Shown here: positions 9,578 through 17,525 of the stretch, piece by piece | How positions within the stretch are numbered: position 1 is the stretch's first letter | How the letters are laid out: every line of letters begins with the position of its first letter | DNA from: JAYRWN01 sp041917975 | GTDB lineage: Bacteria > Bacteroidota > Bacteroidia > Chitinophagales > Saprospiraceae | Assembly: GCA_041917975.1 (NCBI GenBank) | Contig: JAYRWN010000283.1 | Span: forward strand, 1-64,000 | Length of the DNA stretch: 64,000 bases | Direction of reading: 5' to 3' | The notes under the pieces: model-generated | Told to the model about the DNA's origin: nothing | Seen by the model: only the letters and a program-made list of their open reading frames with translations | The model's database searches: none | Made by a program: the position numbers and the translations under genes

Positions 9578-10000
9578 ATGATTGCCTTGAAATATGTTAA
9601 AATACCAGATTTACCTGATTTTCAGGACTATGACCTGACCCGTAAAGTTATCATTTGCGGCTTAAAAAGTGAACGCAACCCAGATTCGATTGAGTTACTA
9701 CAAAATATTCTTCGGGCCGTCAATATATCTATGAATACAGAGGTACAGGTTTTATGGCTGGAGGAAACTCAAGAGATAAAACTAAATGTATTAACCCAGG
9801 ATCAAAACCCACGGTGGGTATTGGCCTTTGGGATATTACCAAAACAATTAGGATTCAATATGGAAGTAAAACTCAATACCACGGTCAGACTTGCATATTT
9901 GTCGTTATTGTTTACTTCACCTTTTATGCAATTAAAACAAAACCAGATGGCTAAAAAACAATTATGGGAAGTTCTTAAAATAAATTTTGTTCATGAGTAA
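9578..10000 (+). CDS. Conserved-looking small protein of unknown function upstream of rdgB
   Basis: 140 aa, no signal peptide or membrane segment. I cannot assign a family. The visible layout is a mixed alpha/beta protein: VIICGLKSE strand, a helix SIELLQNILRAV, strands around VQVLWLEE and WVLAFGILPKQLG, and a C-terminal helix with MQLKQNQMAKKQLWEVLK. It overlaps the next gene by 8 bases (ATGAGTAA), so translation of the two is probably coupled. Coupling to a nucleotide-pool sanitising enzyme hints at nucleotide or DNA metabolism, but this is only context. Confidence 0.75.
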   Translation: MIALKYVKIPDLPDFQDYDLTRKVIICGLKSERNPDSIELLQNILRAVNISMNTEVQVLWLEETQEIKLNVLTQDQNPRWVLAFGILPKQLGFNMEVKLNTTVRLAYLSLLFTSPFMQLKQNQMAKKQLWEVLKINFVHE

Positions 10001-10583
10001 AGTGCTGCAGTTAATATTTGCTACCCATAATCAACATAAAGTAGAAGAAATAAAGGCCATTTTACCTCCACATGTCGATGTATTAAGTTTAAAGGACTTA
10101 AATTTCTTAGCAGAAATACCTGAGACCGGATCCACTTTAGAGGAAAATGCAGCAATTAAAGCTAAAACCATCTATAATCATTTTCATAGGCCGGTCATAG
10201 CTGAAGATACTGGACTGGAAGTAGATGCACTTCAAGGTGCTCCTGGTGTATATTCAGCCAGATACGCCGGTCCTCAGGCGGATAGTGAAAAAAATATCAA
10301 AAAATTGTTGCATGAACTCGACACTTTAGAGTTAAACCGGAACGCCCGATTTAAGACTGTATTTGTATGTATTATAGACGGCATCCTGAATACTTTTACT
10401 GGCGAGGTGGAAGGTGTCATTGCTAAAGAGCCTAGAGGTATAGAAGGTTTTGGTTATGACCCCATATTTATACCGATAGGTTTTGATAATACGTTCGCTG
10501 AATTAGGTGCTAAGATTAAATCACGCATAAGCCACCGGAGCAAAGCCTGGCGAAAAGTGACCCGATTTCTTCAAAACATATAA
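9993..10583 (+). CDS. rdgB: XTP/dITP diphosphatase (HAM1/RdgB family)
   Basis: Hydrolyses non-canonical purine nucleoside triphosphates (dITP, XTP) to monophosphates, keeping them out of DNA. It has 196 aa from the ATG at 9993; a TTG two codons upstream is less likely. Family motifs: FATHNQHKVEE (9-19) for triphosphate binding, AEDTGLEVDALQGAPGVYSA (70-89) with catalytic D72, GFGYDPIF, and the C-terminal SHRSKA. The start overlaps the upstream gene's stop, and the 3' end overlaps the convergent prenyltransferase gene by 13 bases. Confidence 0.96.
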   Translation: MSKVLQLIFATHNQHKVEEIKAILPPHVDVLSLKDLNFLAEIPETGSTLEENAAIKAKTIYNHFHRPVIAEDTGLEVDALQGAPGVYSARYAGPQADSEKNIKKLLHELDTLELNRNARFKTVFVCIIDGILNTFTGEVEGVIAKEPRGIEGFGYDPIFIPIGFDNTFAELGAKIKSRISHRSKAWRKVTRFLQNI

Positions 10584-11437
10584 ATATCTATGACCCAAGC
10601 CAGGCCGTAAACAACACTGGCCATACCATTTGAGGTGAAAAAGGCCAGATTAATTTTTGATAGGTCGCCTTGATTAATCAGTCTGTGTTGTCGGAAAAGC
10701 ATAAGCAGAAATACCACTAAACCCAATATATGGATCCATTGTAAACTTGAATATCGCTGTTCAGCCAACCAGGCGGCAAAACAAAGAAGCAATGCACTGA
10801 ACGCATGAATAAGGCGAGAAATTCGCAGGGCCCGTTGAAAGCCAAAATCCGCCGGAATAGAATGTAAACCCAGCTCATGGTCAACTGAAATATCTTGTAA
10901 CGCATAAATGATGTCAAAACCGGCCACCCATAATAACACGGCTATACCAAAGATGATGGAAATCCCCTGGAATTGTCCAGCAGCAGCTAAGTAAGCTCCA
11001 ACGGGAGCTAGACCCAGCCCGACTCCCAATACGAAATGGCAAAGGAAAGTAAACCGTTTGGTAAAGGAGTAACCTAAAATGACCATCAGTGCCACGGGCG
11101 ATAAAATAAGGCACCAAAAATTTAGGAATCCGGTACAAACTATAAAAAGAATAATGTTAATGGCGATAAACCATTTTACACTTGAAAAGGAAAGAATACC
11201 GGCGGGGAGTTCTCGAGTGTTTGTCCGAGGATTTTTAGCATCAAAAGTATGGTCTACCAGTCGATTAAAAGCCATAGCAGAGTTACGGGCAAAGACCATA
11301 CATAATAGGATCAAAGACAGAGTTTTAACCGGGTGATTTAGGTAGCCGTCTTGAGACGCCATGATAAAGCCAATCAAAGCAAAAGGGAGGGCAAAGACGG
11401 TATGACTGATCTTAACTAAAGAAAAGAAACTCCACAT
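10571..11437 (-). CDS. UbiA-family polyprenyltransferase (4-hydroxybenzoate or MqnP-like)
   Basis: An integral-membrane aromatic prenyltransferase, 288 aa with about eight or nine membrane helices. Both Mg-diphosphate motifs are visible: NRLVDHTFD (58-66) followed by NPRTNTRELP, and DIIYALQDISVD (175-186). The N-terminus SLVKISHTVFALPFALIG matches the sub-group annotated as 4-hydroxybenzoate octaprenyltransferase-like. In menaquinone-using Bacteroidota, members of this group often act as MqnP in the futalosine pathway. No other quinone gene is in the window, so the acceptor remains open. A strong hairpin lies just upstream of the start codon. Confidence 0.88.
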   Translation of the reverse strand: MWSFFSLVKISHTVFALPFALIGFIMASQDGYLNHPVKTLSLILLCMVFARNSAMAFNRLVDHTFDAKNPRTNTRELPAGILSFSSVKWFIAINIILFIVCTGFLNFWCLILSPVALMVILGYSFTKRFTFLCHFVLGVGLGLAPVGAYLAAAGQFQGISIIFGIAVLLWVAGFDIIYALQDISVDHELGLHSIPADFGFQRALRISRLIHAFSALLLCFAAWLAEQRYSSLQWIHILGLVVFLLMLFRQHRLINQGDLSKINLAFFTSNGMASVVYGLAWVIDIYMF

Positions 11438-11452
11438 ATCCCGGTAAAATTA

Positions 11453-11484
11453 AAAAGCTCGTAGATAAATTTCTACGAGCTTTT
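11453..11484 (-). terminator. Terminator hairpin after the DUF1573 gene, just before the prenyltransferase start
   Basis: A 13-bp perfect stem: AAAAGCTCGTAGA (11453-11465) with TCTACGAGCTTTT (11472-11484), 6-base loop. On the minus strand the descending arm ends in TTTTTA, the form of an intrinsic terminator for the lipoprotein gene. It ends about 14 bases before the prenyltransferase ATG (11437), leaving no room for a separate promoter between them. Confidence 0.88.
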
Positions 11485-11509
11485 CAAATGTTATCTTTTA
11501 TATAACCAA

Positions 11510-12016
11510 TTATTGAGCTTCTCCTTTAAGGACCTCGCCTTTCAGCGTAAGAGTAATGGACGCTGGGTTAGTGTTAGCAGTAACAGTAATGGGTTTACTT
11601 TGCTGGCCTACACGGCTGCGGCTGTTGAATTCAACGGTGATTTCTCCGGTCTCGCCAGGTGGGATTGGTTCAGTTGGTTTTTTTGGAACAGTGCAACCAC
11701 ATGTTGAACGGGCATCAGTGACGATCAAAGGTTCAGAACCGGTATTGGTAAATTTGTAGGTATGTTTTACTACTTCACCTTCAGTTACTTTCCCAAAATC
11801 AAAATCAGTTTGCTCCCATTTTACAGACGTGGTAGGACCGGTAGGAATAGCTGGTAAATTCGGATCAGTAACTGCTGGAGTAGCAGCTGCATTAGGATCA
11901 GTGACAGCTGGAGTTTCAACAGAAGCCTGTGCTTCGTCTTTAACTTGATCAGAATTTTTGCAGCCAAAGGCAAAAGTGACTGCTAGTAGAACTACAAAAA
12001 ACTTAATGGTCTTCAT
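11510..12016 (-). CDS. DUF1573 domain lipoprotein
   Basis: 168 aa. A lipoprotein signal peptide ends in FAFGC (Cys19). A low-complexity linker carries an 11-residue repeat (TPAVTDPN twice, residues about 36-54). The C-terminal domain (about 65-165) is DUF1573, an Ig-like beta-sandwich with the hallmark DFGKVTEGEVVKHTYKFTN and STCGCTVP. The domain is common on periplasmic or surface lipoproteins of Bacteroidota; its biochemical role is not known. It is transcribed alone, with a -7 box at 12041-12048 and a strong terminator downstream. Confidence 0.92.
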   Translation of the reverse strand: MKTIKFFVVLLAVTFAFGCKNSDQVKDEAQASVETPAVTDPNAAATPAVTDPNLPAIPTGPTTSVKWEQTDFDFGKVTEGEVVKHTYKFTNTGSEPLIVTDARSTCGCTVPKKPTEPIPPGETGEITVEFNSRSRVGQQSKPITVTANTNPASITLTLKGEVLKGEAQ

Positions 12017-12040
12017 CTATTGCTAATTTTTTTAGTTATG

Positions 12041-12048
12041 CAAAAATA
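12041..12048 (-). promoter_or_regulatory. -7 box for the DUF1573 gene
   Basis: On the minus strand this reads TATTTTTG, a match to TAnnTTTG, 24 bases before the start codon at 12016. Confidence 0.5.
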
Positions 12049-12131
12049 ATAGTTTTTAATAATATATTAGGAATTGTCTGGCCTATATTTAGAATCATGG
12101 AACAAAGATAAATCACCACTACTCAACTATG

Positions 12132-12171
12132 CCGTTAACGGGCCACAAATGATTGTTAACAACTAGTTAAC
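12132..12171. promoter_or_regulatory. Three phased GTTAAC palindromes, candidate operator array
   Basis: GTTAAC occurs at 12134-12139, 12155-12160 and 12166-12171. The first extends to the perfect 10-base palindrome CCGTTAACGG (12132-12141) and the second to TTGTTAACAA (12153-12162). Centre-to-centre distances are 21 and 11 bases, close to two turns and one turn of B-DNA. The array lies between the end of the gld-type operon and the DUF1573 promoter. No U run follows, so it is not an obvious terminator. Confidence 0.35.
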
Positions 12172-12186
12172 GACATACCTGTAGGA

Positions 12187-13113
12187 TTATTTTATCCAGT
12201 CTAACCAACTGGCCAGCACAGGCTGAAAAAACTGACTGGAATCACCTTTAAAATAATTACCCTGGTTGGATGAACTATGTAAGACAAAGAAGTTGGTGCT
12301 ATCTTTTTGTACATAACAGGATAATTCTACCGGCTGAAGTTGCTGATCGGCACTAATTCTTAATTTAAAATCAGGTTGGGCTGAGGGTTGATAGCCATCA
12401 AAAAACTCAGACCCGGTAAGGTAACCTATCCCGGAGATGTAGTTGGCTACCGTTGCAGAGTCCAAAATTTTTTGGCCATCAAATAGCCAATTCTGGCCAT
12501 TTTTTTGGAGAGTATGCCTATCCATGCCAGTGGTAAATTCTACGTTAACAACATGTTCTTGGTCCAAACGTAAAATACTTTTATCCCGAAAAGAGTCAAA
12601 ATTGCGGTTAAATGTCATACTTACAAATCCATCCACAGCGTAAACTTCGGGTTTTCCTACCAACCGTACATAGGAGGTTGCACTTCGGCTCATTTGATCA
12701 AAAGAAAAGCGGCCGACCATCAAATCAAGTAATATTTTTTCACCGTCCAGTGCTTTTACGCGCGTTCCTTTGTCCTCATCAACTTCATAATCAATCCATT
12801 TTTGTTCAGTTTTGGCTACGATACGATTTGCCTCAAGGTGAGAAAGATAGTCAAGCATACCCCGAACAGAGCTCTCCATAATTACCGTGGTGATGGCTTG
12901 ATGTGAAGCGGTCCATTGCCCCTCAGAACGCTGTAATTTAATCTCTGCTTTATCACCCTCTACAGGATAAATCAGGATAGAGGTAATCTTTGTACTATCC
13001 ACCTGAGCTAAAATGGGATCGAAGCTGCGATCTTTAGGCCCACTAAGAAAGCGAACACCCAGCCATAGTACAATCAACCCCGCAAGAATGATTAGTAATT
13101 TTTTATTATTCAT
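12187..13113 (-). CDS. DUF4340 domain protein of the gld-type ABC operon
   Basis: 308 aa. An N-terminal membrane anchor (LLIILAGLIVLWLGVRFL) is followed by a periplasmic DUF4340 region: a WTASHQAITTVIMESSVRGMLDYLSHL segment and later repeats of the same strand-helix pattern. DUF4340 proteins are commonly encoded directly after GldG-like/ABC-2 genes, as here (25 bases after gldG). The likely role is an extracytoplasmic accessory subunit of that ABC complex; the molecular function is not established. Confidence 0.88.
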   Translation of the reverse strand: MNNKKLLIILAGLIVLWLGVRFLSGPKDRSFDPILAQVDSTKITSILIYPVEGDKAEIKLQRSEGQWTASHQAITTVIMESSVRGMLDYLSHLEANRIVAKTEQKWIDYEVDEDKGTRVKALDGEKILLDLMVGRFSFDQMSRSATSYVRLVGKPEVYAVDGFVSMTFNRNFDSFRDKSILRLDQEHVVNVEFTTGMDRHTLQKNGQNWLFDGQKILDSATVANYISGIGYLTGSEFFDGYQPSAQPDFKLRISADQQLQPVELSCYVQKDSTNFFVLHSSSNQGNYFKGDSSQFFQPVLASWLDWIK

Positions 13114-13138
13114 GATCGGCCACAGCGTTTAATATTTT

Positions 13139-14635
13139 TTATAAATAATTTTCAGACATCCTTTTTAAACGCAGGTTTTTCTTTTGTTGAGACCGAAAAA
13201 CCCCATAAAGAATGACCAACACAATGGGCAATAAAAAATTAAGGTATTTCAGAAATCTCCGTTTATCATCAGTTAGATCCTTAATAGGACGAGTAACAGC
13301 TCCTTTGGTACGCAAATCCACCAAGCCAGTATCGTCGGATAAATAATCAATACTATTCACAAACAGATTTACATTTTCCGGTGAAGTACCCCTCTGCCCG
13401 CTAATTGGAAAATCTCCATCAGAATATACGATAATGCGTGATCCGGTCTTATTATTTTCCACTAAGGCTCCAATAGTCAGAGGACCCAGAGGGAAGTCTG
13501 CCTCTGTCCATTGCCGAGAAATATCAAACATCAATGGCACCTGAGCAGTTGCTGAACGTTCCGAGGTCTGAACCAGACTGATGAATTTTACGGAAGTGTC
13601 TGATGTAGATTGGATGGGACTGGCAAACTGGAAAATAACCTGTTCTAACCCTTTGGTAATGGGGTGATCTGAGAAATTACTGATCAACGGTAAATAGGGA
13701 AATTGAACGGGTGTCTGGAGTGTAAAAAATCCTTGCTGTTGTTGCACGGTAACCGTGCCGCAAGTCGCATCCATGACAAATGAACTTTCAACACGGATGC
13801 CTTTGGTTTCTAGCCAATTATTTAAACCGGTGAATACAACATTTCCCTGGGCCGTAGAAAAATCGCCATCGACCTGGTTGAAAGCAATGACCGCATGGCC
13901 ACCCCGGGATAAAAAAGCATTGATTAATTCAAAATGTGCAGGCGGTATGGTATCCGTTGGTTTTATCCACACAAGACTTTTAAATCTGGTTGGTATCTCA
14001 TTAGTTGTATTAAGATCAAGAGGTTCTAACTGATGTAAGACACTAACCGCCTCATAGACTTGTGACATTTCTTGCAAAGAGGGTTCTCCATGCCCTTGAA
14101 TCAATGCAATGGCTGGTTTTTCAGCAACCGTCATTTTTTTGATGTTAGTGGTTAAAGCGTATTCCATCGCCGCTCCAGGTTGCACTAGGGGAATCAATTC
14201 CTTTTTTTCTCCACTTTTTAATACAGCCGATAAGTAGGATTTTTGAGTTTTGGCTTGATCTTTTTCGCGAACCTGAATCATGACCGGTTGTATGCCTTGC
14301 TGATTTAGTTCTTGTTCTTTTTGAGGATCTGTGGTTGGATCCACAAATTCGAAATCGACCATATTTTTAGAGCGGCTGGCGTACTCCACAAGCAGATTAC
14401 GCAGATCATCCTTCGTTTTTTGTATGTCTGGTGGCAAGTCATTAGAAAAATAAGCCGTCACCGTCACCGGGTCTTCTAAATTACGCAGTAAATCTTTGGT
14501 TGCTTTACTAAGGGTAAATTGTTTGTCTTTAGTGAGGTCCCAGCGCCAAGGCAAGGAAAAAAAGATCAGGTTTATGACTACGAGAATAGCTAAAACCAGA
14601 AGGATGGACAGCGAATTTTTTTGAAAGTTCATCAC
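13139..14635 (-). CDS. gldG: GldG-like ABC transporter accessory protein
   Basis: 498 aa. An N-terminal membrane helix (ILLVLAILVVINLIFF) leads to a large periplasmic ABC-type uncharacterised domain: FTLSKATKDLLRNLEDPVTVTAYFS, then a DUF4350-like region with ALIQGHGEPS, IVYSDGDF and FVNSIDYLSDD. A second membrane helix follows near the C-terminus (FLLPIVLVILYGVF) with a basic tail. This is the architecture of GldG, which in Flavobacterium acts with GldA and GldF in gliding and type IX secretion. It starts 4 bases after gldF. Whether this organism glides cannot be decided here. Confidence 0.88.
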   Translation of the reverse strand: MMNFQKNSLSILLVLAILVVINLIFFSLPWRWDLTKDKQFTLSKATKDLLRNLEDPVTVTAYFSNDLPPDIQKTKDDLRNLLVEYASRSKNMVDFEFVDPTTDPQKEQELNQQGIQPVMIQVREKDQAKTQKSYLSAVLKSGEKKELIPLVQPGAAMEYALTTNIKKMTVAEKPAIALIQGHGEPSLQEMSQVYEAVSVLHQLEPLDLNTTNEIPTRFKSLVWIKPTDTIPPAHFELINAFLSRGGHAVIAFNQVDGDFSTAQGNVVFTGLNNWLETKGIRVESSFVMDATCGTVTVQQQQGFFTLQTPVQFPYLPLISNFSDHPITKGLEQVIFQFASPIQSTSDTSVKFISLVQTSERSATAQVPLMFDISRQWTEADFPLGPLTIGALVENNKTGSRIIVYSDGDFPISGQRGTSPENVNLFVNSIDYLSDDTGLVDLRTKGAVTRPIKDLTDDKRRFLKYLNFLLPIVLVILYGVFRSQQKKNLRLKRMSENYL

Positions 14636-14639
14636 CTGA

Positions 14640-15353
14640 TTATCTTTTTTTAATGGACAATTCGGCCAAAGCCAGGCCTAAAACAGTGATTGAAATAAAA
14701 TAAAGAACATCTCTAATATCCATGACTCCGCGAGATAACGAGTCAATATGCCTAGAACTGCTCAATTGACTAAATAATGTTGACACAATTCCACCAGTAG
14801 CCGAAGCTAAAACATCAAAAATAAAATGGAAGATGACGATGGTTACAAGTGCCAATACAAATGCCACGATTTGGTTATTGGTGATGCTGGAAGCCCAAAG
14901 TCCAATGCCCACGTAGGCACAACTCATCAACATGAGCGCCAAATAACCGCTGATAGTTGCCCCATGATCGATGGCACCGAGAGTACTGACAGTTATATAA
15001 TATGGTAAGGTAAAACCTAGGGTAATCAACACAAGGATTAGGCAGGCTAAAAATTTGCCGAGGACAATTTGTCTTTCGGTCAGATCTTTGGTCAGTAGGA
15101 GTTCAATAGTGCCGGACTTTATTTCCTCAGCAAAAAGTTTCATAGTGATTGCCGGTATAAAAAAGACGAGAGTAATTCGCGCCCAAGAAAAGAAAACCAA
15201 TAAATCAGCTTCTTTGCGCATAAATATATCCGCGCCAGCCAACCAGGTAAGAAACCCGGTAAACGCCAGGAAAGTGATAATAATGATGTAGGCCATAAGG
15301 GAATCAAAAAAGGAGCTTAACTCCCGTTTGGCTAGTGTCCAGACCTTAAACAT
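14640..15353 (-). CDS. gldF: GldF-like ABC-2 permease
   Basis: Inner-membrane permease, 237 aa with six predicted helices, of the ABC-2 / GldF family. The conserved start WTLAKRELSSFFDSLMAYI and the loop FAEEIKSGTIELLLTKDLTERQIVLGKFLA are characteristic of ABC-2 membrane proteins that pair with a separate ATPase. It lies 25 bases after the gldA ATPase gene and 4 bases before gldG in one transcription unit. The substrate of the GldAFG complex is unknown in the family. Confidence 0.9.
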   Translation of the reverse strand: MFKVWTLAKRELSSFFDSLMAYIIIITFLAFTGFLTWLAGADIFMRKEADLLVFFSWARITLVFFIPAITMKLFAEEIKSGTIELLLTKDLTERQIVLGKFLACLILVLITLGFTLPYYITVSTLGAIDHGATISGYLALMLMSCAYVGIGLWASSITNNQIVAFVLALVTIVIFHFIFDVLASATGGIVSTLFSQLSSSRHIDSLSRGVMDIRDVLYFISITVLGLALAELSIKKR

Positions 15354-15378
15354 AACTTTTAATGAAAGGGTTAAAGAA

Positions 15379-16302
15379 TTAATTAACCGTTAAGTCACGG
15401 AAGATATCTTCTAACTTTGTCTCATTGGGGATCAATTCAGTTAATATCCACCCTCGTTGAACACAAAGGTTAAACACGGGCCGGCTCACTGGAGCTTGGG
15501 TCTGAGCCTGAATGATAAACCGAGCTCGTTTTTCATCCACGACGTCAACCTTTTCTACTCCACTGAGACTAAGCAGTGCGGAGCGAATATCCTGCAGGGC
15601 TCCGTCTTCGATGGCCACCTGAATAATTTGCCGTCCCTGAGCTTGTTGGCGTAAAAGATGTGGTGTACTGTCGGCAACAATTTTCCCTTTGTTAATAATA
15701 AGTATACGGTCACAGGTAGCCTCAACTTCCGGTAAAATGTGGGTGGAAAGTATGACCGTTTTTTCTTTACCTAGATTTTTAATGAGTTCGCGAATCTCTA
15801 CGATTTGATTAGGATCCAACCCCGTGGTGGGCTCATCCAGAATGAGGATGGCCGGATCATGGATCATAGCCTGGGCCAGGCCTACCCGTTGGCGGTAACC
15901 TTTAGAAAGCTCCCCAATTTTTTTATGTTTCTCTTGAATTAAGCCACACACTTTCACCATCTCCGCTATTCTGACTTTAAGCTGAGATTGAGGAACGCCC
16001 TGAATGGTGGCACAGAACCCCAGATAATCGATAACCGGCATGTCCAAATATAAAGGGTTATTTTCAGGTAAATATCCAATAGACTGGCGGAAATCATTAT
16101 CGGTGACCGATTTTCCATCCACAGTGATTAGACCGCTATCCATCTCCAGATAGCGGGTGATCATCTTCATGGTGGTGGTTTTACCGGCACCATTAGGGCC
16201 AAGAAATCCCAGAATTTCACCCGTTTTAACCTCAAAAGAAATGGTGTCAACTGCTTTTTGGGTTCCGTAATATTTGGATAAATTTTGAATTTTTATCTCC
16301 AT
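15379..16302 (-). CDS. gldA: GldA-like ABC transporter ATPase
   Basis: Cytoplasmic ATPase of the GldAFG-type transporter, 307 aa. It has Walker A GPNGAGKT (35-42), Q-loop near SIGYLPENNPLY, signature LSKGYRQ (132-138), Walker B ILILDEP (152-158) and switch His188 (STHILPE). A C-terminal extension (about 220-307) matches the domain found in GldA and ABC-2 type drug/gliding ATPases. It is the first gene of a four-gene operon (gldA, gldF, gldG, DUF4340) with a -7 box 33 bases upstream. Confidence 0.92.
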   Translation of the reverse strand: MEIKIQNLSKYYGTQKAVDTISFEVKTGEILGFLGPNGAGKTTTMKMITRYLEMDSGLITVDGKSVTDNDFRQSIGYLPENNPLYLDMPVIDYLGFCATIQGVPQSQLKVRIAEMVKVCGLIQEKHKKIGELSKGYRQRVGLAQAMIHDPAILILDEPTTGLDPNQIVEIRELIKNLGKEKTVILSTHILPEVEATCDRILIINKGKIVADSTPHLLRQQAQGRQIIQVAIEDGALQDIRSALLSLSGVEKVDVVDEKRARFIIQAQTQAPVSRPVFNLCVQRGWILTELIPNETKLEDIFRDLTVN

Positions 16303-16335
16303 AAATCTTCACTGCTTTTGTCAAAAAACAGGCGG

Positions 16336-16343
16336 CAAATTTA
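16336..16343 (-). promoter_or_regulatory. -7 box for the gld-type operon
   Basis: The minus strand reads TAAATTTG, matching TAnnTTTG, 33 bases before the gldA start codon. No good -33 element is visible. Confidence 0.45.
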
Positions 16344-16439
16344 TAAATAAAGTGATTCTGATCGATAATTTTTCAAGATAAAATTTCGATTTTACGAATA
16401 TTACATATTTTTGTAATTTAATTTTTTAAAAAAAATGTC

Positions 16440-17018
16440 ATGGCAGATCGGATGATTGTTTGGGTAATATTCGCTTTGATAATGGTGTCCTGTAAGGAAC
16501 AGACTCCTAAGGTAACTTCATCAGATGGGTATGAGTTAACCCCTATAGGCACCAGCGGACTACAAAAAGCCGTTAAAAAGCACGATGCCGGTAGGATAAT
16601 CGAAGAAGGGTACTTCATGCATGGGCTGAAATTTGGACAGTGGGTGAATTACACTGAACGTGAAGGGCGTGTGGCTTCAGTCACCAGCTACATCGACGGT
16701 AAAAGAGACGGCCTTTATCTGAAATTTGATGCGCGTGAGAACCTTAATATCCGAGTAGGTTTTAAAAATGATCAATATGACGGGTTGTACACCGAGGTTC
16801 AATACGGTACTGTACTCAAAGAAGCTAATTACAAAGAGGGTAAACTGCATGGTATCTATAAAGAATACTATGGGAACGGTAAATTATTGAAAGAAATAGA
16901 ATTTAAAGAAGATAAACAGGACGGTTTTTATAAGTATTATGATGAGCAGGGTAATCTTTCCATTGAATATTTATACAAGAATGGAGAAAAAGTAAGCGGA
17001 GGTATGCTTAATAAATGA
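16440..17018 (+). CDS. MORN-variant repeat lipoprotein (YwqK-like)
   Basis: 192 aa. A lipoprotein signal (IVWVIFALIMVSC) ends at a Cys followed by KEQ. From about residue 55 there are five or six MORN-variant repeats of about 22 residues (GLKFGQWVNY, GKRDGLYLKF, DQYDGLYTEV, GKLHGIYKEYY, DKQDGFYKYY). Databases often label such proteins YwqK toxin-antitoxin antitoxins, but nothing here supports a toxin pair. Its likely place is the periplasmic face of a membrane, binding protein or lipid. The stop overlaps the next start as ATGA, so translation is coupled. M5 (16452) is an alternative start. Confidence 0.87.
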   Translation: MADRMIVWVIFALIMVSCKEQTPKVTSSDGYELTPIGTSGLQKAVKKHDAGRIIEEGYFMHGLKFGQWVNYTEREGRVASVTSYIDGKRDGLYLKFDARENLNIRVGFKNDQYDGLYTEVQYGTVLKEANYKEGKLHGIYKEYYGNGKLLKEIEFKEDKQDGFYKYYDEQGNLSIEYLYKNGEKVSGGMLNK

Positions 17019-17488
17019 TAACTCCCATAATTGGTTTCGAACTATCTAGATTCAGCGAAAAACTAACTATCAAAAAAAACTTTCAGCAAACCCTGATTTT
17101 GGACCCGTTAAGACGTAAATACCTGGTCTTAACTCCCGAAGAAATGGTCCGACAATTAGTCATCCAAGGGATGTTAGAAAAGGGGTACCCTATGCACCGG
17201 ATGGCCTGTGAAAAAAAATTTGTTATGCATGGGTTGAGCAGGCGTTTTGATATTTTAGTGCTGACCCCTACCCTGCACCCATGGATGTTAGTCGAATGTA
17301 AAGCCGCGGATTATATCCTGTCGCAACAGGTGTTCGATCAGGTCTTAGCCTACAATTATCATTTTCAGGTCCCATACGTCCTGGCTTCTAACGGAAGGGA
17401 CACTTATTGTCTGGCAGTTAATGTGGAAAAAACAACCTTTGAGAGCCTGACTGAAATTCCAAAATATCCGAGCTTGTTTCCATCTTAA
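17015..17488 (+). CDS. Stand-alone HSDR_N-type (PD-(D/E)xK fold) protein
   Basis: 157 aa, cytoplasmic. It matches the type I restriction enzyme R-subunit N-terminal domain found as a separate protein in many Bacteroidota: a helix LTPEEMVRQLVIQGMLEKGYP, then the nuclease-fold core RRFDILV (D79) and MLVECKA (E94, K96), and a Gln-rich helix SQQVFDQVLAYNYHFQVPYVLASNG. All three core catalytic positions appear intact, so it could be a nuclease. There is no helicase, methylase or specificity gene nearby, so it is not part of a restriction system. It is translationally coupled (ATGA) to the MORN lipoprotein. Confidence 0.85.
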   Translation: MITPIIGFELSRFSEKLTIKKNFQQTLILDPLRRKYLVLTPEEMVRQLVIQGMLEKGYPMHRMACEKKFVMHGLSRRFDILVLTPTLHPWMLVECKAADYILSQQVFDQVLAYNYHFQVPYVLASNGRDTYCLAVNVEKTTFESLTEIPKYPSLFPS

Positions 17489-17525
17489 TCGAATTATATT
17501 TACAGCGTCAAAAAACAGTGCAACC

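Noticed and set aside
16440..17018. Toxin-antitoxin module suggested by the YwqK-type antitoxin label of MORN-variant proteins
   Set aside because: The protein is a lipoprotein with MORN repeats and there is no toxin-like neighbour; the coupled gene is a nuclease-fold protein of a common Bacteroidota family.
17015..17488. Restriction-modification or defence island
   Set aside because: Only the small HSDR_N domain is present; no helicase, methylase, specificity subunit or mobile element lies nearby.
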